Positions 7,549 through 16,965 of a DNA stretch of 64,000 nt are shown here, one piece after another. The position numbers were made by a program, and so were the translations under genes. The notes under the pieces were generated by a model that saw nothing but the letters and a program-made list of their open reading frames with translations, was not told where the DNA came from and ran no database searches. Source of the DNA: SIAJ01 sp963773845 (lineage in GTDB: Bacteria > Planctomycetota > Planctomycetia > Gemmatales > Gemmataceae); assembly GCA_963773845.1 (NCBI GenBank), contig CAVZCU010000009.1:372001-436000 (forward strand), read 5' to 3'. The stretch's first letter is position 1. Each line of letters opens with the position of its first letter.

Positions 7549-8940
7549 TCACCAGCCGAGAGCCAGTCCTTTCTTGCCGCCAAATCGGCTCTGGAAGGCG
7601 AAGAATTGCTCCACCAGCGATTCGGGCGTTAACCCCGGCGGGCCTTCGACGCGCAGGCTCGATCGTTCGACGTGAACCTTGCCGGCGAAGCCTGCCACGG
7701 TCACGTCGCACGACGATCCATCGCTGGCCACGCGCACTTTCACGCCCGCAGGCAGATCATCTTCGATGCGATCGACCAACTCTTCCACATCGATCGCCTT
7801 CTCGAAATCGAACTGCAACGTCTCCAGCCGGCCGCCGAAAACTTTGCGGAAGCCATCGGACCGCAGCACGTCGGGATCGGAAACCTGGCTCACTTCACGC
7901 CGCCAAACCACGCTCGATGGATCATCCGGGTCCAGACTGACGCTGACGCTGTAATCAAAACTCGGCGTCCGAATGAATCCAATCCCTTCCGCTCCTATTG
8001 TTGATTCGAGGTCCTTGCGTTTGAAGCCGAGATGTTCGCGCAACGCGTTGTAAGTATCCTCCACTTCGGCCTTGAGTTCGTCGGCGGCCAGGCGATAGGT
8101 CCATTTCTGAGCCGAGGGAGTGGCCGCCTCCGGCAGCTTGAACGATTTTTGAAAACCCGAAAGGTCCTTGAACTTGCCTCGCGATTCGCCTCGGAAGACA
8201 ATCCGTCGAAGTTGCTTGAGATTCAGTTGGGGCGATGGCTTCTTCGCACTTGCTTTCACCGTGGCCAGAATCGCATCGGGGGGGCCAAACAATCCGGGTG
8301 TTTGCATCTTCGGCGATGAGATCGTCTTGCGAATCGCGCGCGGCAATTCCTTGATCGCCCAGTCGTGAAGCCAATCGGCTTTGAGAACGTTGCCAGTGAT
8401 GGGCGCCGAGCCGGCGAACGCGTCGCCGACCAGTTGCAGCCAAAGCCGGCGCCCCGAAGCCGAGTACGAGGGTTCATTGTCCGCACAGGCCGTCAGCGCC
8501 ACGGCCGACCCCGTGGTGGGGAACAGTTCGCTCAGTTCCTCATCGCTCAGGCCCGGCGCGTCGAGAACAAAACGGAGCGTGGCGCTATTCCCGTTGAGCA
8601 AACGAACAACATCGGCAAGGGCGAGCGCGGTGGGGGCACGATCGTCTTCGAGCGTATCGCTGCAAGCGAGAAAGCCTCGGCCCTCATCGTTGAAAGCGGG
8701 GCCGGCGAAGACGAAGTAAACGGTGTCGTCCGGCACAAGCGCCTTACTCAGTCGACGCAAGCGCGACTCGGCCGCCGAGCGCGTCGCCAGCGATCCGACG
8801 AGGACAATTTGATGCGATTTCGCGAAGCCCACTGTTTCGAGCCGTGCGGAGAGCAAGCGCACCTCGTCCGTGGCGAATGGGCAAGGCGATAGCCCATCCG
8901 CTTCGTCGACTCCGATCACGATCGCGTACTGAACCCCCAC
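7549..8940 (-). CDS. Caspase-fold protein lacking both catalytic residues (pseudo-caspase)
   Basis: 463 residues with no signal peptide. The N-terminal ~180 residues follow the caspase/metacaspase fold: first strand QYAIVIGVDEADGL, helix CPFATDEVRLLSARLETVGF, third strand region DDTVYFVFAG. Where an active enzyme has GHG after this strand, the sequence reads FAGPAFNDEGRGFLACSDT. Where the catalytic Cys (LDAC) is expected, it reads RFVLDAPGLSDEE. The His and Cys of the dyad are therefore both absent. The remaining ~280 residues contain no domain I recognise; they include a Lys/Arg-rich stretch and a repeated beta-rich end (VRVASDGSSCDVTVAGFAG). It is likely a binding or scaffolding protein rather than a peptidase. 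Fold assignment is from pattern recognition and moderately secure. Confidence 0.68.
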   Translation of the reverse strand: MGVQYAIVIGVDEADGLSPCPFATDEVRLLSARLETVGFAKSHQIVLVGSLATRSAAESRLRRLSKALVPDDTVYFVFAGPAFNDEGRGFLACSDTLEDDRAPTALALADVVRLLNGNSATLRFVLDAPGLSDEELSELFPTTGSAVALTACADNEPSYSASGRRLWLQLVGDAFAGSAPITGNVLKADWLHDWAIKELPRAIRKTISSPKMQTPGLFGPPDAILATVKASAKKPSPQLNLKQLRRIVFRGESRGKFKDLSGFQKSFKLPEAATPSAQKWTYRLAADELKAEVEDTYNALREHLGFKRKDLESTIGAEGIGFIRTPSFDYSVSVSLDPDDPSSVVWRREVSQVSDPDVLRSDGFRKVFGGRLETLQFDFEKAIDVEELVDRIEDDLPAGVKVRVASDGSSCDVTVAGFAGKVHVERSSLRVEGPPGLTPESLVEQFFAFQSRFGGKKGLALGW

Positions 8941-9021
8941 AGGTCCCTCGCTATCTGATTCTGCTTCCTCAGTATCCTACGAGACATAGGAATTCGCCAT
9001 CTCAGTAAGTGAGGCGCACTC

Positions 9022-10332
9022 ATGCGTGCCGTCGATGTCATTCGCCGCAAGCGCGATCGGCAGGAGCTGAGCCGCGAGGAAATTGACGCTTTTGCCAACG
9101 CAGCTGCTAACGGCTCGTGGCCGGACTACCAGCTTTCCGCCATGCTGATGGCGATCTACTTGAACGGGATGACCGCGAACGAGACGGCGATCCTCACCGC
9201 GGCCATGACGCAATCTGGCATGCGGTATTGCTGGGACGATGTGCCGGGCCCGAAGGTCGACAAGCATAGCACGGGCGGCGTCGGCGATAAGACTTCGCTG
9301 GTCCTGGCTCCCTTGGCGGCGGCGTGCGGCGTGATCGTACCGATGATGTCCGGCCGTGGCCTCGGGCATACCGGTGGGACGCTCGACAAGCTCGAATCGG
9401 TCCCCGGCTTCCGCGTCGGCCTTGATGAGGACGAACTGCGAACGGCGCTCAAGACGATTGGCATTGGGATGATTGGCCAGTCGAGCAAGGTCGCACCGGC
9501 CGACGGCAAGCTTTATTCTCTTCGCGATGTCACCAGCACGGTCGAGAGCATTCCGCTGATCACGTCCTCCATCTTGAGCAAGAAACTGGCAGAGGGAATC
9601 GATGCCTTGGTCATGGACGTGAAGTGCGGCTACGGGGCGTTCGTAAAAACTCGGGAACAAGCGAAGACCCTCGCCGATCTGATCGTCCGCGTCGGCAACG
9701 CGAACGGCGTGCGAACCGAGGCGCTGATTACCCCGATGGATTTTCCGCTTGGCCGGGCGGTTGGCAATTCGCTCGAAGCGATCGAATGTCTGGAAACGCT
9801 GAAGGGGCGGGGACCGAAAGACGTGGAAGATCTGTCCGTCCAGCTGGCTGCGCGAATGGTCCGCCTGGCCGGCCTGGCAACGACGAATATCGACGCCGAG
9901 GCGAAAGTGCGAGCGGCCCTTACGAGCGGGGCCGGTCTGGAGAAATGGCGGCAAGTCGTGAAGCAGCAAGGCGGCGACCCTCGAAGTGTGGACGACTACT
10001 CCCGATTGCCCTCGGCGCCGCATCGAACGACGATTGCCGCCGAACGAACGGGATTTGTGACCAGTTTGCATGCGGAACGCCTCGGCATCGGCGCCATGAT
10101 CCTCGGCGCCGGGCGAAACCGGGCCGACGACAAGATCGATCATGCCGTTGGCCTCGTGCTGCAGGCATTTGTAGGCAAGCCGGTCAAGTCGGATGAAGTG
10201 ATCCTTGAAGTCCATTACCGGGATCACGCGAAACTCGCCGCCGCGATGCCAATCCTGCGCCGAGCGGTGAAGGTGAGCGACGAACCGCCAACGCAGATGC
10301 CCCCCGTCCTGGACGAAATCCAAGCGCTCTAG
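9022..10332 (+). CDS. deoA: Pyrimidine-nucleoside (thymidine) phosphorylase
   Basis: Catalyses reversible phosphorolysis of thymidine/uridine to base and (deoxy)ribose-1-phosphate in nucleoside salvage. The phosphate-binding motif KHSTGGVGDKTSL and the family signature SGRGLGHTGGTLDKLE are intact, as is DVKCGYGAFVKT. The 436-residue length is normal, with an N-terminal helical domain, central alpha/beta phosphate-binding domain and C-terminal domain. ATG 9022 is the natural start (MRAVDVIRRKRDRQELS). It overlaps the 3' end of the convergent thioredoxin gene by four bases (10329-10332). It could be named pdp rather than deoA; specificity cannot be decided from sequence alone. Confidence 0.94.
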   Translation: MRAVDVIRRKRDRQELSREEIDAFANAAANGSWPDYQLSAMLMAIYLNGMTANETAILTAAMTQSGMRYCWDDVPGPKVDKHSTGGVGDKTSLVLAPLAAACGVIVPMMSGRGLGHTGGTLDKLESVPGFRVGLDEDELRTALKTIGIGMIGQSSKVAPADGKLYSLRDVTSTVESIPLITSSILSKKLAEGIDALVMDVKCGYGAFVKTREQAKTLADLIVRVGNANGVRTEALITPMDFPLGRAVGNSLEAIECLETLKGRGPKDVEDLSVQLAARMVRLAGLATTNIDAEAKVRAALTSGAGLEKWRQVVKQQGGDPRSVDDYSRLPSAPHRTTIAAERTGFVTSLHAERLGIGAMILGAGRNRADDKIDHAVGLVLQAFVGKPVKSDEVILEVHYRDHAKLAAAMPILRRAVKVSDEPPTQMPPVLDEIQAL

Positions 10333-10883
10333 TCGGCGTGCAGTTTTCGCAGTCGAGCGGAAAGACGTAAGATCCACTGCGCACGTTCAAACTCGTTGAG
10401 CCAGTCCTGAGTCACTTGCGACAACAACGGATCGGGGCCGATGCCGGTCGGGCAGCTCTCGCCAACGAAATCGTGCATCATTTGGCGATACTTGGACAGT
10501 GTTCGCTCGCCATATCGAGCCACCTCGTAGCCATCCTCGCTGAAGAAGACCGCGACCGGAATGCGATTCCCGCCATTGATCGAAAGCGCCTTCTGCACGT
10601 CGGCATGATCGCCATTATCCAGATAGCGAATCTTGATGACCTTCGCCGCTTCCGCGAAGCGATCGAAGATCGGGCACTGCTGGGCACAATCGCCGCACCA
10701 GGTGCCGGCCAGGACCAGGACATTCATTTCGCGTTTGAAGGAGCCAAGCAATTGCTTCTGAACATCGGTCAATTGAACAGCGTCCAAGGTCGCCTGCCAC
10801 CGAGCGCGATGGCCGGCGTTGCCGTATTTCGAGAGAAAATGATCCAGCGGCAGGGCGGCGGAGAAGAAATCGAAGAGAGGCAT
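10329..10883 (-). CDS. Thioredoxin-family protein
   Basis: 184 residues, cytoplasmic (no signal peptide). A helical N-terminal part (about 1-45) precedes a thioredoxin fold with NVLVLAGTWCGDCAQQCPIF carrying the WCGDC redox motif. The cis-Pro loop (GNRIPVAVFFSEDG) comes later, followed by a C-terminal helical region. Its sequence resembles the thioredoxin family proteins that repair or reduce unidentified partners in Bacteroidetes and Planctomycetes. Convergent with deoA with a four-base overlap, so the two mRNAs are antisense at their ends. Exact substrate unknown. Confidence 0.85.
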   Translation of the reverse strand: MPLFDFFSAALPLDHFLSKYGNAGHRARWQATLDAVQLTDVQKQLLGSFKREMNVLVLAGTWCGDCAQQCPIFDRFAEAAKVIKIRYLDNGDHADVQKALSINGGNRIPVAVFFSEDGYEVARYGERTLSKYRQMMHDFVGESCPTGIGPDPLLSQVTQDWLNEFERAQWILRLSARLRKLHAD

Positions 10884-11138
10884 GGTGTATGTCTCCAGGA
10901 GAGGGGCTGCCTATCAGGATAGGGAAGGGCAATGAATCTCGGTTCGGTCCGACAAAGTGCGACATTCCGCGACATTGGCCCGGCCGCCGGGAAGGGGGAC
11001 AATTCCGCGCGGACGTATAAATCTGCTTGCGCGCCCTCGACCCCTGCACCAAACTGTTCCTGCCGGCACTGGAGATCAACGATCAAATTGACATCTCTGT
11101 CGTGAAAGTGCCGGCGGCAGGAGGTCTCAAGTGCCGCC

Positions 11139-11600
11139 CTACTTCTTTCTCTCCACCCTGACCCCACTCACGAACAGGTTGCGGTCGTACTCGTTTTCCT
11201 TGTATGCGTCGTTCGTGAAGGCGATGCTCAGAGTTGTCTGGCCTTTGGTCAGCTTCGTATCGAACTTGTATTCCTTCTTGTCCTCGGTCATCAGCTCGAA
11301 CTTCTCCTTGATGACCTTGTCGCCGACTTTGAGCGTCAGCTTGGCGTTTTCTTTGAGGGCGGCGCTGCAGGAGGCTTCGATGACGATCACGTAATCGCCG
11401 TCGGCCGGGACCGTCAGCTTTGCGGTCGCGGTGCCGTTGACAAAAAGGCTAATGGTGTCGTTGTCGTACTTGATGAGTTCCTCAGTCCCTTTGACGGCGG
11501 GGGCCAGCTTGAAGTCGCCTAAATCGATCTTGATTGGCTCGGCGGCGGCGACGGTGGCGAACAAACCCAGCGCGAAAAGGCTTGCGGCAGTACGAAGCAT
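11139..11600 (-). CDS. Small secreted protein with carbohydrate-binding-like fold
   Basis: 153 residues with a clear signal peptide (LFALGLFATVAAAEP). The mature part is all-beta and acidic/lysine-rich (SLFVNGTATAKLTVPADGDY, VIVIEASCSAALKENAKLTL, TTLSIAFTNDAY), in the style of the calcium-dependent CBM36/CBM60-like xylan-binding domain with its NDxY(K)EN segment near the C-terminus. It probably binds polysaccharide outside the cytoplasm. No catalytic domain is present and it is monocistronic. Domain assignment is by resemblance only. Confidence 0.65.
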   Translation of the reverse strand: MLRTAASLFALGLFATVAAAEPIKIDLGDFKLAPAVKGTEELIKYDNDTISLFVNGTATAKLTVPADGDYVIVIEASCSAALKENAKLTLKVGDKVIKEKFELMTEDKKEYKFDTKLTKGQTTLSIAFTNDAYKENEYDRNLFVSGVRVERKK

Positions 11601-11805
11601 TTGAGCGGCCTCCGTTGAGTATGGCGTGCCGTGGAGATTCTATGCGGCCGATCACATCCATGGTTGCTCGCACTGCATTTCGTTATTGCTTTGGCGTAGC
11701 GCCATTGGCATGTCTGCCTTCGCGCCAGTTCCCGTTTGACCCTGTGGCTGTCTCGCCGGACAATGAACCCGTCGCTCATAAACCCGTCGTCGTCGGAATC
11801 GAGCC

Positions 11806-13203
<1,398 letters not shown>

Positions 13204-13219
13204 TAAGATTTCCGCAATT

Positions 13220-13308
13220 ACCACAAAGGCACAAAGATCACACCAAGACACACAAAGACGGTTGAATTCCTTTTGTGTGTCTTGGTGTGATCTTTGTGCC
13301 TTTGTGGT
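13220..13308. repeat. Perfect 37-bp palindrome of the ACCACAAAGGCACAAAG type
   Basis: Arms 13220-13256 and 13272-13308 are exact reverse complements. The element fills the gap between the oxidoreductase and isomerase-like genes. A related but diverged copy is at 30269-30392. The repeat is open in one frame on each strand (CVSWCDLCAFVV), which creates false N-terminal extensions for neighbouring genes. Confidence 0.92.
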
Positions 13309-13333
13309 GGTTGTCTTTTCTTGGGTAATTGCC

Positions 13334-14362
13334 ATGCTCGACCGCCGTGCATTTCTCGCAGCCGCCGTTTTCGCGGGCATGGGCCGAGGCGAATCGCCTC
13401 GCACTCGCCGCGGCTCGTTCGGCGCTGTCTTGTACTCGTTCCCGATCCATTCCCGGGACAAAGCCTTCGCGGAGCCATTGGCATTTCTGAATTACTGCCA
13501 CAGTCTCGGCCTCGACGGCATTCAAATCGATTTCGGTCGGCTGTCCCCGGATCGGGCGAAAGAACTACGCACGAGTGCCGAGAAGCACGGCATGTATGTC
13601 GAAGGCTCGATCCGCCCGCCGAAAGATAAGAGCGATGTCGAGCGATTCGATACAGAGATCGCGATTTCCAGCGCATGCGGCGCGACGGTTGTTCGCACCG
13701 TGATGCTCGGCGGCCGGCGATATGAGACATTTCACAGCGCGAAAGAATACGCGGCCTTCGCGGAGAGGGCGCTGACATCACTCCGCCTCGCCGAACCAGT
13801 GCTGGCGAAGCGCAAGGCAACACTCGCGGTCGAAAACCACAAGGACTTTCGCACCGATGAACTGATCGACAAACTCAAAGCGATCGGCTCGGAACACATC
13901 GGCGTCTGCGTCGACACCGGCAACAGCATGGCTCTCCTCGAGCGCGTGAACGACACTGTGGACTCGCTTGCCCCCTATGCGGCCGCGTGCCATCTCAAGG
14001 ACATGGGCGTGGAGGAATCGCCGGACGGCTTCCTCCTGGCGGAAGTGCCGCTCGGCGACGGCTTCCTCGATCTGAGACGGATTGTTGACACGTTGCGCAA
14101 AACCAAGCCGAAGCTGCATTTCAGCCTGGAAATGATTACTCGCGATCCGTTGCGGATTCCGTGCCTGACGGATGACTATTGGTCCACGCTGGAACGCGTC
14201 CCCGGTCGCGACCTGGCGCGCATCTTGGCAATGGTCAAGAAGAACACAGCGAAGAAGCCGCTCCGACTCATCAGCAAGTTGAATAAGGAGGAGCAGCTTG
14301 CGATCGAGGAGAGCAACGTACGGCGGTCTATCGAATTTGCTCGAGGGAAGCTCGGACTCTAG
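13334..14362 (+). CDS. Sugar phosphate isomerase/epimerase-like TIM-barrel protein
   Basis: 342 residues from ATG 13334; an upstream in-frame start would include 24 residues translated from the palindromic repeat and is rejected. The N-terminus MLDRRAFLAAAVFAGMG is a Tat-like export signal. The body is an AP-endonuclease-2/xylose-isomerase-like barrel: LGLDGIQIDFG, TLAVENHKDFRTDEL, GVCVDTGNSMALL (conserved DTGN metal-site segment), AACHLKDMGV and LGDGFLDLRRIVDTLR. Its place directly after a Gfo/Idh/MocA gene is a common pairing for inositol- or keto-sugar catabolism. Substrate unknown. Confidence 0.85.
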   Translation: MLDRRAFLAAAVFAGMGRGESPRTRRGSFGAVLYSFPIHSRDKAFAEPLAFLNYCHSLGLDGIQIDFGRLSPDRAKELRTSAEKHGMYVEGSIRPPKDKSDVERFDTEIAISSACGATVVRTVMLGGRRYETFHSAKEYAAFAERALTSLRLAEPVLAKRKATLAVENHKDFRTDELIDKLKAIGSEHIGVCVDTGNSMALLERVNDTVDSLAPYAAACHLKDMGVEESPDGFLLAEVPLGDGFLDLRRIVDTLRKTKPKLHFSLEMITRDPLRIPCLTDDYWSTLERVPGRDLARILAMVKKNTAKKPLRLISKLNKEEQLAIEESNVRRSIEFARGKLGL

Positions 14363-14559
14363 CGGCATTTCCGCCCTTCATAATTGGGTGTGATCGACCA
14401 AGAGAGCCGCAAGGGAGCCGGCGCCACGGCACTCGTGGGCCACAGTTGGGTGTAATGAATTGAGGCTTGCGATCAGGTACTTTCGAGGAAGTGTGGAATA
14501 AACCTCATATCGTGGGATCATGGATGAAGCCGGCGTTCCATTCCCCATGATCGCGCTCA

Positions 14560-16965
14560 ATGGAAACCTGCATCGCGATCACCGGCATCCTGCTCGTCGC
14601 GGCCGTGATCGTCGTTGTCGTGTTCGCCGCTCGCGCTTCGTCCCGTCCTTCCTCCGAAAAGTCGCCGCGGCGGCACGGTCGATTTGACTCCTGCCCGTCC
14701 TGCGAGACGCAGCTTTTCGCCGCCGATCGCCATTGTCCGGACTGTGGTCTCGAACTCTCCGGCAAGCTCGCGAGCAAACTGGACCGCATTCGCATCGCCC
14801 GGCGAGAGATTCGTGCCCTGAAGGATGATGGCCTGCTCGATGAGGAGACGGCACTTCGAGTCGCCGAGCAGTTGGCGCAACGCAAATTCGATTTGCTTCA
14901 TCCGAAGAAACGGGCCGAGCAACCGCACCTTCCCCCGCCGCTTCCCTTGAACGCGCAGCGGACACCGGCCGAACCAATCCCCGCAAGGGAGCACACGCCG
15001 CCCGAGCCGGTGAGTGTTGCGGAAATCCCACGGGCCGAACCTTCCGCGCCGAAGCCGCCGAGACGCTCGCTGGCCGAAGTGTTCGGCCAGTACATGCACG
15101 AACGCAATATTCTTTGGGGTGAATTGGCCGGCGGACTATTGATCGTCGGCTGTTCGATCGCGCTGGTGCTCTCGCTCTGGCGGACGCTGGAAACGCTGCC
15201 GTATTTCACCTTTTTGTTGGCGAGCGGCATCACAGGGGCAGTATTTGGCGCCGGCTATTACACGCTGCATCATTGGAAGCTCAAGAGCACCAGTCGGGGC
15301 CTACTGGCGATTGCGCTTTTACTAACCCCGCTCAATTTGCTCCTTCTTGCCGACTTGGGGAATCGAGGCAACGCGGACGCGATCGATATTGCCGTGAAGG
15401 TGACTGCCACGATCGCCTTCGCCGGCCTGGCGCGGACCGGCGGCCGCGACCTGGTCGGCCTCGATTCGCTGCCTGGAGTGATTCCTCGAGGTTGGCTGCT
15501 GGCTTTGGCCGTCGTCGGTGCGCCGGCGAGCCAAATGGCGCCGGCCGTTTGGCAATTGCCAGTCTGGCTGCCCTTCGCGTGTTACGGTTTGGCGAGCGGT
15601 ATAACCGTTCGACGATTGAGTCGGGACCAAAAGCGCCCCGATGCGCCGCCGCTGAACGAGCAATCCGCGATCGCCATCCTCGTATTCGCCGGCCTGGGAT
15701 TGTTCGCACTTTTTGCGGCGTGGGGATTCCTCCTCAGCCGCGCCGACGAATTGCCCCCCGCTCTGCAGCGATTGGCAGTGCCGACGGTCCTTGCCGCGAT
15801 GCCCGCGCTCGCCGCGGGATTGTTGGTTCAGCGCCGATTGATTGATCCAGCCGGACTCCGCGCGACGGGAACCGGAGCGTCGCTGGTTGCGATCATGATC
15901 CTGGCGGCCGGACTCGTACTCGCCTGGCCGAATCCGCTGACTCTGTTATTGACGGCAACGGCGATTGCCATGGTGCTCGGCTGGATTGCATACCGCGATG
16001 AGTTGCCCTGGATGTACGCCGGCGCAATTCCGTGTGCCGCGTTGGCCAGCGTTCTGATCTTTGCCGGAGCTACCCCGCCAGACGTCAGTCCAAGCCAGTG
16101 GCTTGCGGAACGGATCGCGCGCGCCGAAAGCGGTGCGGTCTTGGCTGCCTTCGCATGGGGACTGCTCGCCGTTTCTCAGGTCTTTTGGCGACTAAAGCGT
16201 CAACTCGACGCGCTTGCGGTCGGCCTTGGTGCGGCCGGCGTGTCGGTAGTGGCCCTGCTGTTTGTCACCATCCACGGAATTGACCAACCACAATGGGCCC
16301 TGGCGACTCACCTCGCCTGTGCCGCCGGTTTCATCGCGGCGAGTTTTCGCTGGCGCTTGCGAATTATTGCCCAGGTCGGCGTCTGGCTACTCGTTCCAGC
16401 CACCTTGTGGGGCCTTTGGGCAACGGTTCCCCACGAGCGCGATGTCTGGGGTATCGTGCTCGCGGCGGAATCTTTGCTCTTTGCCTTTGTCGCGGTCGGG
16501 TTGCGCCCGTTTGCACTTCTGCGAATTGCCTGCCGTGATGTCGCCGGCGCGACGGCCATTCTCGCCCCGGTGCTCGCTTTGTTCTCGGCGAACTTTCCGC
16601 ATGAATGGACCCACTCGGGGACTCTTTTTCTCATCGCGACGACGGCGTTGGTCCTCGCGGGGCTCTATCGCCTGCCTGCGCTGACGGGGATTGGCTCATT
16701 CGTCGCGCTGGTCGGTTTTGCGCATCTCGCGGCATTCACGCTTGCACTCGAACCCTGGCGCTTGGCTGTCCTGCTCGCGCTGCTCATCCACACGACATTG
16801 ACAACGACCGCGGTCGTGCTTTCCCGGCGAGCGGAGCGGCGTAAGCCGCCCGATGATCATGACAGCATCGGGCGGCTTACGCCGCTCCGCTCGCCGCTTC
16901 TGTTTGTGAATCCATTCCGACTTTCTGCGCCCTTACCTCGTGTTTCGCCGGGCTGCTTTTATTGA
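14560..16965 (+). CDS. Giant polytopic membrane protein, N-terminal part (frame lost after palindrome insertion)
   Basis: An 801-codon frame begins METCIAITGILLVAAVIVVV (one TM). A double zinc ribbon (CPSCETQLF, CPDCGLEL) follows at about residues 45-65, then an Arg/Glu-rich helix and a proline-rich linker (~115-165). Around eighteen predicted transmembrane helices start at LAGGLLIVGCSIALVLSLW. Near its end the frame crosses a 70-bp palindrome (16826-16895), reads AERRKPPD...IGRLTPLRS, and stops 23 codons later at 16963-16965. The frame that continues the membrane protein is different and runs through 16962-20765. The two ORFs were therefore almost certainly one gene of about 2,060 codons. 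Function unrecognised; no enzyme domain is visible. Confidence 0.7.
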   Translation: METCIAITGILLVAAVIVVVVFAARASSRPSSEKSPRRHGRFDSCPSCETQLFAADRHCPDCGLELSGKLASKLDRIRIARREIRALKDDGLLDEETALRVAEQLAQRKFDLLHPKKRAEQPHLPPPLPLNAQRTPAEPIPAREHTPPEPVSVAEIPRAEPSAPKPPRRSLAEVFGQYMHERNILWGELAGGLLIVGCSIALVLSLWRTLETLPYFTFLLASGITGAVFGAGYYTLHHWKLKSTSRGLLAIALLLTPLNLLLLADLGNRGNADAIDIAVKVTATIAFAGLARTGGRDLVGLDSLPGVIPRGWLLALAVVGAPASQMAPAVWQLPVWLPFACYGLASGITVRRLSRDQKRPDAPPLNEQSAIAILVFAGLGLFALFAAWGFLLSRADELPPALQRLAVPTVLAAMPALAAGLLVQRRLIDPAGLRATGTGASLVAIMILAAGLVLAWPNPLTLLLTATAIAMVLGWIAYRDELPWMYAGAIPCAALASVLIFAGATPPDVSPSQWLAERIARAESGAVLAAFAWGLLAVSQVFWRLKRQLDALAVGLGAAGVSVVALLFVTIHGIDQPQWALATHLACAAGFIAASFRWRLRIIAQVGVWLLVPATLWGLWATVPHERDVWGIVLAAESLLFAFVAVGLRPFALLRIACRDVAGATAILAPVLALFSANFPHEWTHSGTLFLIATTALVLAGLYRLPALTGIGSFVALVGFAHLAAFTLALEPWRLAVLLALLIHTTLTTTAVVLSRRAERRKPPDDHDSIGRLTPLRSPLLFVNPFRLSAPLPRVSPGCFY
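16826..16895. repeat. 70-bp palindromic element inserted in a coding sequence
   Basis: Arms 16826-16855 and 16866-16895 are perfect 30-base inverted copies starting GGCGAGCGGAGCGGCGTAAG, with a 10-base loop. A second copy at 18805-18871 lies in the same locus with the same reading phase. Length 70 is not a multiple of three, in agreement with loss of the downstream frame here. Confidence 0.93.

Noticed and set aside
11059..11121. Inverted repeat CCTGCCGGCACT ... AGTGCCGGCGGCAGG near the thioredoxin gene
   Set aside because: Short, interrupted pairing in GC-rich DNA; could be chance and has no U tract.
13262..13333. In-frame extension of the sugar isomerase-like gene (CVSWCDLCAFVV...)
   Set aside because: It is the translation of the palindromic repeat, appears on both strands and in other copies, and is not part of the conserved protein; the gene starts at 13334.
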